From: Histomonas meleagridis
Taxonomy: Eukaryota; Parabasalia; Tritrichomonadida; Dientamoebidae
Direction: 5' to 3'
DNA: 64,000 nucleotides
NCBI GenBank assembly: GCA_020186115.1
Contig: WSYJ01000163.1
Coordinates: 1-64,000 of the forward strand
Shown here: positions 1-11,500 of the stretch, piece by piece
Layout of the letters: every line of letters begins with the position of its first letter
Position numbering within the stretch: the first letter of the stretch is position 1
Translations under genes and position numbers: made by a program
The notes under the pieces: model-generated
Told to the model about the DNA's origin: nothing
The model's database searches: none
Seen by the model: only the letters and a program-made list of their open reading frames with translations

Positions 1-2807
1 CGGGAATTTTGAATTGCTTGTAATTGTAAATCTCTATTTAAATTAATACGGTCATTTTTTTCTCTTCTTTGTCTTTGTTCCATAGCATTTGTTTGTTCAT
101 TATTTAAAATGAAAGGAATTTCTCTGACCGCTAATCTTTCTCTTTCTGTGATTGTTCTACTCTATAAACACTTTATCTTCATAATCTTTGATATCTTTTT
201 TTAATTACTTCTAATTCTGTTTCATTAAAAATTTAAATACATTAAAGGACAACATTTAATTCTATAATAAGGTAAATTTGTACCTTCAATAGTATTTAAT
301 GCATGATTCTTTTTACAATGATTATGTAAACCTTTAGAATCAGAAGTCCAATATGTTTCACAATATTTACAAACAAAACCTTCTTTAAGTTTAATTATAT
401 CTAAACATGAAGGAATTTTGTCGTAAGTATTAACATATTGTAACATTGTAGACCAAAACCAACCAATAGAATTCTTCATTTTCTCAAAATCTTTATGAGA
501 ATAAGTAATATGAGAAAAGAGAGATTTATTTGTATTTGAAAAATATTTACAATTAGGTATTGGACAAATGTAAACATTATTTCGATAACACTCAGGTTTA
601 TCTTCTTCATAAATTAATTTCCAATATAAATCATTATTGATTAAATATTTAATGCAACCATATAAATGATTTTGATCAGGTTTATGATTATGAACTTTAG
701 TCATATGACTAATCAAATCATTACCTGATTTAGTTAATTTATAACATTCACATTGACAAGGGAATTGACCTGGTGCACACCATTTATTTTCTCTAATCAT
801 AATATGAATTAATGGTTGTTTAGCTAAATTAATATCTTCATGTTTCCAACAATTTAAGTTATTTAAATTCTTCCATTTATTAATAAAATCTTTAATATCA
901 TCAGGTAATCTACAAAGTTTTTAAGTCACTAATTAATTTATTATAAATAATATCATCTGGTAATAAATCACTAATATCATCAATTCCGGAATCTGAATCA
1001 TCTGAACCCTCTGAATCAGAAGGATCAGGAAAAGAAGGATTATTTGATGGATCATTATTTGAAGTATCAGTAGAAGTAATATGATTAACATTATCATCTG
1101 AATAAGTATCTGAAGCATTGTAATTTGAATCATCTGAAGAAAAAGTAGATAAATTAGTAATTTTTAAAAATTTTGGAACACTGATATAATTAAATTCCAA
1201 AATTGGGACTATAACATCTATTGTTTTAGTTTCTTTGATAATATTGATTTTCATTTGAGGAATTTCAGCATCATAAGTTAAATCCACTTCATTAACAGTA
1301 ACTTTTAAACTTTCAACATTAGCTACTGAAGTTTTACAACCTTCAATAACTTTGATATCGTGAGAAAAGAACAGTTGGGGGTTGAAGTAACGTTTTGATA
1401 CTCTGGTATAACAACATGACTTTCAGATATAGGATTTGAAGTTTTAGTTGTATATACTGGTTCATTAATATGACTTTCTACCAAAGGTTTAGAAGTTTTA
1501 GTTATATTAATTGGTTCAACTTTATGTTCTTCATTTATTGGATTAGAAATTATAGTTTTATTTAATGGTTCAACTTTGTGTTCTTCATTAATTGGTTCAG
1601 AAATTATAGTTTTGTTAATAGGTATTACTTTATGTTCTTCATTAATCGGGTTGGAAGTAATAGTATTAATAATTGGTTTATTTATTAAGTTATCTATTTG
1701 AGCATCTTCTGTTATAATGTTATTAACTTTGCTGATATGTAATTTATCAATTCTAGGACTAGCAGTTAAAATGTTTCTCTTAGGTATAACTTCTAATGAA
1801 TCTGATTCAGTTGTGATATTTCGGGATTAAAGGGATGGAGTAACTTGAAAATCTTGAGAATCAGAATTTATTGTTGGAAATTCGAGTTCAGGGTTCAAAT
1901 GAAGGTTCTTCTGAATCCAAATCATAAGTAATAGCCTGAGCTTGAATATCTTCTGTTTCTTCAACAAATGGTGAATTAGTAAAATTAAAAGTTGCATTAT
2001 TTTGATTAATTGATCTGTTATCTTGACCAAATGCAATAAAACCAATTTTGGTATTGTTTTGAACTGGTGAACATGAGTTTATAAAGTTTTTCGAAAAATC
2101 ATAATTGCAATTAATTTGTAATAAATTCCAAGTATTATTAGAAGAATTAATATTTATCTGTTGTTGATTAAGAATATTATACACAATGATCTGAGCTTCA
2201 TTCTAATGTAGAGAAATCTGTTCATCATTCCAAAATAATCTAAACAGGGGATTCTCTAAGTCTGTTTGGTCCTATAATGGGACGTAAATCAGTAGACCTC
2301 TGTCAAATTCCTCTATCGTTGTAGGAATGGGAGGATTGTGGGTATTAATTCTTAATATATCATGTTGAATAATAGCTTGTCCTCGTGCTAGAATAGCCCC
2401 ATTTGAGTCATTACATTGTATAGGTAAAAAATCTGAGAATATTAATATCTGATGAAATAATCACCCAATTTGGTGGTGGAGGTAATGAGTGTTCCTTCTG
2501 GGCTTGTTGGTGTTGGGTGGTAATGACGACCTCGTATTAATAAAATTTCTTGTTGAAATGGAAGTTCTTGATTAATCTCAAGAACAAAATCTTCATCATT
2601 TTCTTTTTGTTCGAGGTCTGGGGCTTCCTCTTCAATAATCGGTTCTATCCTGTGGTCTTGTGCCGTTATTTCATGAGTAGTGTCGGATTTTTCCGCAATA
2701 TATTTATCTGATAATTTTTCCGACCGAACAAAACTGGTATCAATCAGAGTGCCCTGGGGAGTTATTTCCGAAAATCGGGTTATCGGACGAAAAAAATCAA
2801 TATTCAT
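1..2807 (-). pseudogene. N-terminal part of retrotransposon polyprotein (copy 4), frameshifted
   Basis: Read from 2807 downwards, the frame begins MNIDFFRPITRFSEI and carries the N-terminal domain with PFQQEILLIRGRHYHP (2442-2807). A region of about 19-20-residue repeats of the type NPINEEHKVEPLNKTIIS lies at roughly 1290-1780. A Ser/Asp-rich acidic linker is at 910-1287. Three C2H2-type fingers (CQCEC..HMTKVH, CPIPNC..HITYSH, CKYC..HCKKNH) lie at 225-800. At least five frameshifts separate these blocks, so the copy is either dead or affected by homopolymer errors. Zinc fingers ahead of the reverse transcriptase are known for R2-type elements, where they bind target DNA. That this happens here is inference. 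Confidence 0.7.
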
Positions 2808-2823
2808 GAAAAATCAAAAAAAT
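1..2823 (-). mobile_element. tRNA-Asn-associated R2-type retrotransposon, copy 4 (5' part, cut by window edge)
   Basis: This is the fourth unit of a head-to-tail minus-strand array. Its 5' end abuts a 14-bp copy of the tRNA-Asn 3' end at 2824-2837. Its first bases (A, seven T, GATTTTTC, then ATG) match copies 1 and 2. It is nearly identical to 9268-12098 of copy 2 and runs off the window at position 1, so its reverse transcriptase and 3' end are not seen. Differences from copy 2 are mostly one-base indels in homopolymers plus some substitutions. Confidence 0.8.
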
Positions 2824-2837
2824 CTCCTCCCGTGTGG
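2824..2837 (-). repeat. 14-bp tRNA-Asn 3'-end copy (target-site duplication) between copies 3 and 4
   Basis: On the minus strand the bases are CCACACGGGAGGAG, identical to the last 14 bases of the tRNA-Asn gene including discriminator G. They are preceded by the element terminus AATGAATAAA and followed by the start of the next element. No other tRNA part is present. Confidence 0.8.
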
Positions 2838-3179
2838 TTTATTCATTAAATATCATCATAATTAGGTGTTTTAAAGATCAAAAGGAATTAAAATCAAAAT
2901 GTGTGAACCTTGAGGATTTGTTGCCAACGGAAGGGGCCAACAATCCAATTGGAAACTGGCATCATGAACTTACTGAACCTAGTGAACCCACTGAACATAT
3001 TGAACATATTGTACCAATTAAGGACTGAACAAAATAAAGGGATTAACTTATGTCGCAAAACGAGACCTGTGTAGCCAACGGAACCAAAATCATCTTCAAT
3101 CTTCTTCGTTTCCAAATTTCTCAATACTGAAATTAATAAAATATTTAAATTAAAGAAAATGTTTGACGAGCGGAGACGC

Positions 3180-3849
3180 GAAGGCTGATAAGGGTTTTTG
3201 TTCCTTCTGATCGTTCCGAGCTACAATCAAAATATTTCTTCGTTTTAAATATTTATTAATACTTTCTGTTGATAATTTATTCCTTGTTACACTTACATTT
3301 GAATACATCAAATAAATATACAATATGTAAAAAAATAAAAATATATAAATTTCAATAAGCAATAATAATAAACTATTAAGATTGAGATTGAGATTAAGAT
3401 TAAGAATTGTTAAAATCTTCAAATTAATGAGATCTAAAACAAAGAAGTTGTATGATTTACAAATACATGAAGGCTGATAGGGTTTTTTGTTCCTTCTGAT
3501 CATATTTGATGAAACCAAAATGTTACTATGTTTAAGAATGGTAAACAGCTTTGAAGATTGAATAAAATAAATGCTTATTAAAGAAACTAATAAATTGAAC
3601 AATTTTATAAGTGAGTAAAATAGTATAGATAAGAAATAAGGGATAATTGATGTTATAAAAGTTAATTCCTAAGATAATTATATTTCCAATTCGAATTGTC
3701 TGAAGAATTGATATGTCGAGAAGTGAATTATTTAATAAAGTATATAATAATAATTGAGGTAAAGCGATGAAATTGTCTAATATCAAATAGAATAATGATT
3801 TACTAAATCTACAATTACCTGAAGGCTTAAGGGGTTTTTTGTTCCTTCT
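3180..3849. repeat. Three spaced copies of a 29-32-bp motif with GAAGG/CCTTC ends
   Basis: The motif occurs at 3180-3211, 3469-3500 and 3821-3849. Each reads GAAGGCT, then a short G-rich stretch, then five or six T and GTTCCTTC. The flanking 5-bp ends are inverted (GAAGG/CCTTC). Spacing is about 290 and 350 bp and the DNA between copies is only weakly similar. On the element's coding strand the motif would read RRNKKP or DQKEQKP depending on frame. Confidence 0.6.
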
Positions 3850-3984
3850 ATAAGTAATATGTAGAATTAATGATAACCAAATATTCCTTTTAATGTTAAA
3901 CAATTTCATATATTTTGAATTAATTATTATTAAATACTTCGAATTCAACATATGATTAAAAGCTTGAATCGAATAATCAATAAA

Positions 3985-4054
3985 ATTATTAGTTAAAGGA
4001 TCTGGATCAAGATCGAATATATTAATAAAGGCATCCAGATCCTTAACTAATATT
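3985..4054. repeat. Long inverted repeat (hairpin) inside the non-autonomous element
   Basis: The left arm at 3985-4007 (ATTATTAGTTAAAGGATCTG...) and the right arm at 4033-4054 are complementary over about 22 bp with a single extra base, around a ~25-base loop. The hairpin lies just past the end of the long reading frame on the element's coding strand, so it would be in the 3' untranslated part of the element RNA. Confidence 0.7.
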
Positions 4055-4152
4055 AACTTCTTTTTTAATTAACGCGAGCCACGCCGTCATCAGTAAATAA
4101 GAAACCATAACTTTCCGGGTGTTGATAATTATAAGTTAATGAATTAAGTAAG

Positions 4153-4887
4153 TTAAAAAGTGAATAATATATTATGAGATTTGAAGTTTTGATAATTAAT
4201 TATAATATTGAAACATTTTAACATATCAGTCAAATTTTTAATATTTGTAATTTCATTGTCGTTATAATTATTATTGTCATTAATATTATTTATCATATGA
4301 TTCTCATCAGAATTTTCATTAACTTTCATTTTTTGATTTTCTTTAATCTCTGCTTTATTAGACTCCAGATCTTTATGCTCATCATTGTCCTTAATATCTA
4401 AAGAACTATTGAACTGCGACCTTACTGTCAAGTAGCATTGTAGATATAAAGAAATTAAGAAAGATATTGATTCATTAGATGTAAAAGACCCAAGAACATC
4501 TCTTTCATATAAAAACGATGAATAAGTCTTTTCAGTTTGTCTTTCATTAATCATCTTGATTACAGCAAGATTCTTTTGTTTAAGGTTCACATGTTCGTTA
4601 TTAAAAATATCTTTAATTTCCTCATCAATATTCTCAAATAAATTTGGTGTATTAGCAAATATTTCTCGGAAAGATTCAATATTCATGTTTGAACTAATTG
4701 TATATTTAATCGAATCATGTGTATCAAATAAATATCTTGAGTTATATTTCAAACCATGTAAATAATCAATCAAAAGTCTTGAAACATTAATGATTTTAGA
4801 AATAAAATCATAATCTTCACTTAAATTAATAATAATATTTGAATAAGTAATATAAAATTTAGCAATGCTTCTATAATATTTCGTTCT
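4153..4887 (-). CDS. Same-frame continuation of the non-autonomous element ORF (unknown function)
   Basis: It lies in the same frame as ORF1, separated only by one TAA codon. Together they would form a frame of about 450 codons. The part after the stop reads RTKYYRSIAKFYITY and ends in an Asn/Asp/Glu-rich stretch (HMINNINDNNNYNDNEITN) before a hydrophobic tail. No homology to reverse transcriptase, zinc finger or nuclease is recognised. No good ATG lies just after the stop, so it is either expressed by read-through, separated by a recent nonsense mutation, or a remnant. Confidence 0.45.
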   Translation of the reverse strand, partial: RTKYYRSIAKFYITYSNIIINLSEDYDFISKIINVSRLLIDYLHGLKYNSRYLFDTHDSIKYTISSNMNIESFREIFANTPNLFENIDEEIKDIFNNEHVNLKQKNLAVIKMINERQTEKTYSSFLYERDVLGSFTSNESISFLISLYLQCYLTVRSQFNSSLDIKDNDEHKDLESNKAEIKENQKMKVNENSDENHMINNINDNNNYNDNEITNIKNLTDMLKCFNIIINYQNFKSHNILFTF

Positions 4888-5511
4888 TTATGATTTAAAA
4901 ATGTTAACTGGTTGAAAATTCTTATAATATAATAAATTTTGGTTAAAGAAAAGATTAAGATTTATAACATTATTATCAATTTCATATTGTGTAAGTTTGA
5001 ATGGTTCTAAACTAACATCTAATCTAAGACATTTATCTTGATCAATAATACAATGACCTCTCTGAATAATTAAGCAATCTAGATTTGAAATATAAACAGG
5101 TAAATAGACACTAATATTCGGGTCAGCACTAATTATAATTGATGAAGGTAATGGTTTGTTATCAACATTAAATGGGTACCATTTGTCAGGACGATAATGT
5201 AAACCTTTTAAAAGTAGGATTTCGTATTGAAAAGGACGGCCATGGTCGATGGACCGAAAAGGGTAAAATCTTTGTTCTTCTATCTCGACTCCTGAGGGTA
5301 ATCCTGAGACATTAAGCATATGATTAATGAGTAATGGCTGAGTATAGTGTGGCAAAGGGGTAGACTTAATGAATTGTGGTAAATAATTAGGTATGCATTT
5401 CGAAGAATTTGCTATGTTTTGATCAAAAAGTATATTATCTTGTTGTGTAGATGGTCTTGAATCATATTTTCGATTTTCAGCGTGTAAAAATGACTGTGTA
5501 AAAAAATTCAT
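4888..5511 (-). CDS. N-terminal-domain protein of the non-autonomous element (ORF1)
   Basis: It starts at the ATG two bases inside the element (MNFFTQSFLHAEN). An in-frame ATG also lies 24 bases upstream in the tail of the preceding element, which would add MNKPHGRR translated from the tRNA-derived junction. Residues ~105-200 match the N-terminal domain of the full-length elements: PFQYEILLLKGLHYRP, then SSIIISADPNISVYLPVYI, then RGHCIIDQD. The copies in elements 1 and 2 read PLQQEFLLVSGIHYNP and PFQQEILLIRGRHYHP. The function is unknown. Conservation without the enzymes suggests a role in assembly, RNA binding or targeting. A single TAA ends the frame at 4888-4890, after which the same frame stays open to 4153. 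Confidence 0.6.
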   Translation of the reverse strand: MNFFTQSFLHAENRKYDSRPSTQQDNILFDQNIANSSKCIPNYLPQFIKSTPLPHYTQPLLINHMLNVSGLPSGVEIEEQRFYPFRSIDHGRPFQYEILLLKGLHYRPDKWYPFNVDNKPLPSSIIISADPNISVYLPVYISNLDCLIIQRGHCIIDQDKCLRLDVSLEPFKLTQYEIDNNVINLNLFFNQNLLYYKNFQPVNIFKS

Positions 5512-5512
5512 T

Positions 5513-5526
5513 CTCCTCCCGTGTGG
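5513..5526 (-). repeat. 14-bp tRNA-Asn 3'-end copy between copies 2 and 3
   Basis: The minus strand reads CCACACGGGAGGAG, the same 14 bases as the end of the tRNA-Asn gene. It is preceded by AATGAATAAA (end of copy 2) and followed by AATGAATTTTTTT (start of copy 3). Confidence 0.8.
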
Positions 5527-5719
5527 TTTATTCATTAATCATTTTAAAATTATGTGTTAACAAAAACCAAGTTAAGCCAGTTACTACTATAGTGTACCCT
5601 GACTTGAATCATTCGATTCTTCGGAACTCATGTGTTCGACATCAGATGAAGGAACTGAAAAGATAGGATCATTAGAGCCAGTCTCTACATGATCAGATAA
5701 AACAGATGAATCAGTTTCT

Positions 5720-6831
5720 TCATCTGAATGTGTGGATGTTATTATCAGGCACTCTTACTACTTCTTGTATATCATTATTCTCGTTAGCATTATTATCTCT
5801 ATTATTTTGCGTTAACTTATTATAATCATTAGTAATAAGTTTTTGAGATTCTCTAAGTGTGGATAAAGTTATTCTTTTAGCAAATCTTTTAAAGAGACTT
5901 TTAGACCCTGCTAAAGTTTCTAAATGTTCTAAAGATTTCTTAAACCAAGCACCTAAAGAAGAAATTACTATTGCGTAAAAGTTCACTTCTTTATTTGTTT
6001 GATTTCTAATATCATTACATAAATCTTTATATTTATCAACTTTTCCTGTATATCTAATTTCAAGAGAATTAACCTCATTTTCGTTAAAGTCACCATAAGG
6101 AATAGTAACTTCTATAATATAATATTGATTATTTTTAATGAACCAAATATCTGGTCTTAAATTACTAAATTCACTTTGAATTGGGATGTTATTCTCTTTT
6201 TAACTGGATTATCAGTGTAAGTGGTAGGTCTGAAGCGTGGTTTAGTCTTTAACATATCAAGTATTTCTCTAATAACTTTATCATGTCTAATCTTAAAAAT
6301 ATGTAATAATTTTTATACAATCATTTAATTTATGTCTAAGAGAATCTTCAGCACCGCATAATGGACAATTTGATATAATATTTCTGTTAGCTAAACGAGC
6401 GTTTTGCTTCGTAAAGAAACTGTTAGTTCTAGCTTGAGCTGCAAATTTGATTAAATTATCTTCAGCTTTTGAGGTAAATTGATTCAAGAAATAATTAGAC
6501 AATTTATTATTTTTCAGTGTTTTAAATGTGTGACCTCTAAAGTGGAAGACTTATTAAATCATGATAATGTTTTTTCTTTGTGATAATCGTTGATAGTTTT
6601 TAAGAAATCAGATTGAAGACAAACTAATTTAAGATTGATTGGAGTAATTTCAAGAGTAATTTCATTTGAGTTAATACTGTCTTCAACATTATCATTTAAG
6701 AATAAGGCATTTTCTTCATCATCCTCTAAACAATTATAAAGACATAATTTATAATTATTTCTTTTTAAGTACTTGAAGAACCCGGCTAAAAGGTTTGATG
6801 TTCCGGTATTCTTCTTTATATTATTATTCAT
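5720..6831 (-). pseudogene. Copy 2 CCHC motif and restriction-like endonuclease, frameshifted
   Basis: A CCHC motif (CPLCGAEDSLRHKLNDC, 6293-6502) is followed, after a frame change, by RPDIWFIKNNQYYIIEVTIP and YGD. A lysine pair (GKVDKYKDL) and then AIVISSLGAWFKKSLEHL (5720-5986) come next. The order of CCHC, RPD, (I/V)EVTIPYGD, K..KY and a GAW-like box is the pattern of the C-terminal endonuclease of R2/R4/NeSL-type retrotransposons, which nicks the target for primed reverse transcription. At least two frameshifts interrupt it. Confidence 0.75.
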
Positions 6832-7106
6832 GATATCATCGAAAAATATTTTTTTATCATGTGAGTTATTCCCTTCGATACCTTTAAATCTATATGATTT
6901 TTCCCCCCAACAAAGTGAGCGGAAAATACTCTTTAGAGTCGTATCTTTCGAGAACCACAGTTTTAAAAAACAAAAAATAATTAAATCATCATGTCTTTCA
7001 TATAAATTATTAATTCCTGCACCACCATCTTTCCATGCAGTATAAAAAGAAATCTTTAGGTAATGAAGAAGTTTTAAGATTTGAATTTAAAGCTGATCTA
7101 ATTCTT

Positions 7107-8251
7107 TTATCTAATTTTTAATATTTCTGATTTATTTACTGCTTCATTTAAAAATATATAATCTAATGCAGGAATAATAAATCTTTTGATTGCATCAATC
7201 ATTTGATTCCATTTTAAGGGTGATGAACAAATATTACCTATATCTTCTATTGCTTTAATTATTTTATATCTAGCAGCTTTAGCTTTAGTTGATTTCATTA
7301 AAGCAGAAGTAATTCCTAAATATGTAATACCTCCTCTTAAATTTAACATTGGGATTAATTCATTATTAATTTTAAAGTTAGTAATAGCCATTTCTCTTTT
7401 ATTATTATTATTAATATAATTAAAAGTTCTACACTTAGAAGTATTTATTTTCATATCAGTATAAGTACAAAATCTTTCGACTGTTTTAATTAAATTTTCC
7501 ATACCCTTTTTCTGTATCCGATATTAATACTAAATCAGCTGCAGAGGCGTGTGCACAAATTGATTTACCATTAATATGAAATACATCAATTTTATTATTT
7601 TCTAATGTCCCTAATTAAAGGATCAATACATAAATTAAAAGCTAAAGGTGAAAAAGGACAACCTTGTTTTACTCCACAATTTATGGGTATAAAATCAGAA
7701 GTCCCTTTAACAGGAATTTGAATTTTAGTTTTAGAATTATTATAAGTTGCTTTAATTAGATCTATAAATTGTTTATCAAAACCATAATTATTTAAAGTTT
7801 TAAATAATTGAGAATGAGAGTATGGAACCGAAGGCATCAGAGAAATCTATAGAGGTAATATAAATTGCTCCTTTTCTTCCTAGAAACATGTTGAATAAAT
7901 TCATTAATCATTATTGCATGTTCTGTAGTACCATTAGGAGTTTGCATAAAACCTTTTTTGAGATCTAGCTATAAAGCGATTATTATTATTAACATTTTGT
8001 AATGCTCTGGTAATTAATACCATCCAAATACGATAAAAAGTAGGAGTAATAGAAATAGGTCTCCAAGAATGAGGATTTTGAGCATCACCTTTTTTGTATA
8101 ACATAATTGTTTTACTTAATTTAAATAATTCAGGACATTTTTTAGTTAACATAGTAATTTTAGTAGTAATTTTAATTAATTTAATAGTAGTAGTATCTCC
8201 TAATTTCCAAATATAATTAGAAATACCATCAGGGACCATAAGCAGCCGCAT
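7107..8251 (-). pseudogene. Copy 2 reverse transcriptase, catalytic motif altered
   Basis: Fingers and palm motifs can be read in three frames: PHSWRPISITPTFYRIW (about 8020-8080), GCPFSPLAFNLCIDPLI (about 7610-7680) and a thumb segment YLGITSALMKSTKAKAARY (about 7250-7330). Where copy 1 has AYADDLVLIS, this copy reads ASAADLVLIS (about 7520-7555). The tyrosine and the first aspartate of the YADD box are therefore replaced by Ser and Ala. With that Asp lost the enzyme cannot be active, whatever the frameshifts. Confidence 0.8.
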
Positions 8252-8513
8252 TAGATCTAGAAAAATTGCATGTTTAATATTATCATCATCAAAAAATATA
8301 ATTTAATAATAATTCATTACTATTAGGGTTAATAATATCTTTAAAAATCGAATTCCTGGGAGTCATTAATAAATTTTTCTTGACTCCAATTATTACCATA
8401 TTCCATCATAAAATCTTCAGGATTTAAGTTACATTCAGGAGTCGTATTATTAGTGATAAACCAACGTAAACATCTACTAGGATCTTCCATGTAAAGATTT
8501 TTGTACTAAACCT

Positions 8514-11500
8514 TTATAGTTTTGATTTTTTTATTATTATTACTAACTTGATTTTTCTTTTAATTTTAGCATCAATGAATTTGATTTTATTTTCATAATA
8601 GTCTTCCGCTGATTGTATTAGATTTATAATATCTTGAGGCTCATTAATTTCAAGAATAGATTTTATTTCATCCGGGAGGAAATTGATGGTTTTAATAATC
8701 TTTTCTTGAAGTTTAGACATTGTATTAAGAATAAATTGAGATTGAGGCTTATGATATAAATCTTTAAATTTGTTTAACCAAAACGTAATTTTACATAAAT
8801 TATGTGTCTCCATTTCTTTGTTACGAAGATCTATTCTATCTTCTGTGCTAGTGACTACTGTGTTCCCTTCTGTTTAACATTTTATTCAACGGAATTTTTT
8901 AAAATATCTCTTAATTCATCACGAATTAACATATTAATTTTAGAAAGGCAACCTTCCCTAAATATAAAAATCTTCATCATTACAATTATTATAATCTTGA
9001 GGTTTACAAATTTCTATTAAAGGTTCGATTTTATATTTAAATAAATCTGGTAATTTAGCTCTAATTTTAAATTTATTTTTTACCCCAAGTTTTAGGTAAT
9101 GATATAAATTGAGATTCTTGTTCTTGATTATCAGAAGTCCATTTTCTAGCTAAAATTAATAATTGGTCTCTATTTAAATTTTTAATTTTATTTAAATCAA
9201 ATTCATTATTAATTAAATTTAAATTTACTGGGGGATGTATTTGATCTGGAGGAGTTAAATTTAATGTTAGGGAATTTTGAATTGCTTGTAATTGTAAATC
9301 TCTATTTAAATTAATACGGTCATTTTCTTCTCTTCTTTGTCTTTTGTTCCATAGCATTTGTTTGTTCATTATTTAAAATGAAAAGGAATTTCTCTGACCG
9401 CTAATCTTTCTCTTTCTGTGATTGTTCTACTCATAAACACTTTATCTTCATAATCTTTGATATCTTTTTTAATTACTTCTAATTCTGTTTCATTAAAATT
9501 TAAATACATTAAAGGACAACATTTAATTCTATAATAAGGTAAATTTGTACCTTCAATAGTATTTAATGCATGATTCTTTTTACAATGATTATGTAAACCT
9601 TTAGAATCAGAAGTCCAATATGTTTCACAATATTTACAAACAAAACCTCTCTTTTAAGTTTAATTATATCTAAACATGAAGGAATTTTGTCGTAGTATTA
9701 ACATATTGTAACATTGTAGACCAAAACCAACCAATAGAATTCTTCATTTTCTCAAAATCTTTATGAGAATAAGTAATATGAGAGAAAAGGGATTTATTTG
9801 TATTTGAAAATATTTACAATTAGGTATTGGACAAACGTAAACATTATTTCGATAACACTCAGGTTTATCTTCTTCATAAATTAATTTCCAATATAAATCA
9901 TTATTGATTAAATATTTAATGCAACCATATAAATGATTTTGATCAGGTTTATGATTATGAACTTTAGTCATATGACTAATCAAATCATTACCTGATTTAG
10001 TTAATTTTATAACATTCACATTGACAAGGGAATTGACCTGGTGCACACCATTTATTTTCTCTAATCATAATATGAATTAATGGTTGTTTAGCTAAATTAA
10101 TATCTTCATGTTTCCAACAATTTAAGTTATTTAAATTCTTCCATTTATTAATAAAATCTTTAATATCATCAGGTAATCTACAAAGTTTTAAGTCACTAAT
10201 TAATTTATTATAAATAATATCATCTGGTAATAAATCACTAATATCATCAATTCCGGAATCTGAATCATCTGAACCCTCTGAATCAGAAGGATCAGGAAAA
10301 GAAGGATTATTTGATGGATCATTATTTGAAGTATCAGTAGAAGTAATATGATTAACATTATCATCTGAATAAGTATCTAAAGCATTGTAATTTGAATCAT
10401 CTGAAGAAAAAGTAGATAAATTAGTAATTTTTAAAAATTTTTGGAACACTGATATAATTAAATTCCAAAATTGGGACTATAACATCTATTGTTTTAGTTT
10501 CTTTGATAATATTGATTTTCATTTGAGGAATTTCAGCATCATAAGTTAAATCCACTTCATTAACAGTAACTTTTAAACTTTCAACATTAGCTACTGAAGT
10601 TTTACAACCTTCAATAACTTTGATATCGTGAGAAAGAACAGTTGGGGTTGAAGTAACGTTTTGATACTCTGGTATAACAACATGACTTTCAGATATAGGA
10701 TTTGAAGTTTTAGTTGTATATACTGGTTTCATTAATATGACTTTCTACCAAAGGTTTAGAAGTTTTAGTTATATTAATTGGTTCAACTTTATGTTCTTCA
10801 TTTATTGGATTAGAAATTATAGTTTTATTTAATGGTTCAACTTTGTGTTCTTCATTAATTGGTTCAGAAATTATAGTTTTGTTAATAGGTATTACTTTAT
10901 GTTCTCTTCATTAATCGGGTTGGAAGTACTAGTATTAATAATTGGTTTATTTATTAGGTTATCTACTTGAGCGTCTTCTGTTATAATGTTATTAATTTTG
11001 TTGATATGTAATTTATCAATTCTAGGATTAGCAGTTAAATATGTTTCCTCTTAGGTATAACTTCTAATGAATCTGATTCAGTTGTGATATTTCCGGGATT
11101 AAAGGATGGAGTAACTTGAAAATCTTGAGAATCAGAATTTATTGTTGGAAATTCGAGTTCGGGTTCAAATGAAGGTTCTTCTGAATCCAAATCATAAGTA
11201 ATAGCCTGAGCTTGAATATCTTCTGTTTCTTCAACAAATGGTGAATTAGTAAAATTAAAAGTTGCATTATTTTGATTAATTGATCTGTTATCTTGACCAA
11301 ATGCAATAAAACCAATTTTGGTATTGTTTTTGAACTGGTGAACATGAGTTTATAAAGTTTTTCGAAAAATCATAATTGCAATTAAGTCGTAATAAATTCC
11401 AAGTATTATTAGAAGAATTAATATTGATCTGTTGTTGATAAAGAATATTATACACAATGATCTGACCTTCATCCCTAATGTGAGAAATCTGTTCATCATT

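Larger units (their letters stand above)
2838..5512 (-). mobile_element. Non-autonomous member of the tRNA-Asn-associated retrotransposon family (copy 3)
   Basis: This 2.7-kb unit lies between two tRNA-derived 14-bp repeats and ends with the family's AATGAATAAA terminus. It codes for the family's N-terminal domain followed by a different C-terminal stretch. No zinc finger, reverse transcriptase or endonuclease can be found. Its 3' third holds a long hairpin (3985-4054) and three copies of a 29-32-bp motif. The shared termini and the missing enzymes suggest it is mobilised in trans by the full-length elements. That is inference from structure. Confidence 0.65.

Noticed and set aside
2824..2837. 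tRNA gene fragments at 2824, 5513 and 12099
   Set aside because: Only the last 12-14 bases of tRNA-Asn are present. They are target-site repeats, not genes.
3180..3849. Three short repeats that could be taken for a CRISPR array
   Set aside because: The spacing is about 290-350 bp, copies are not identical and the host is a eukaryote.
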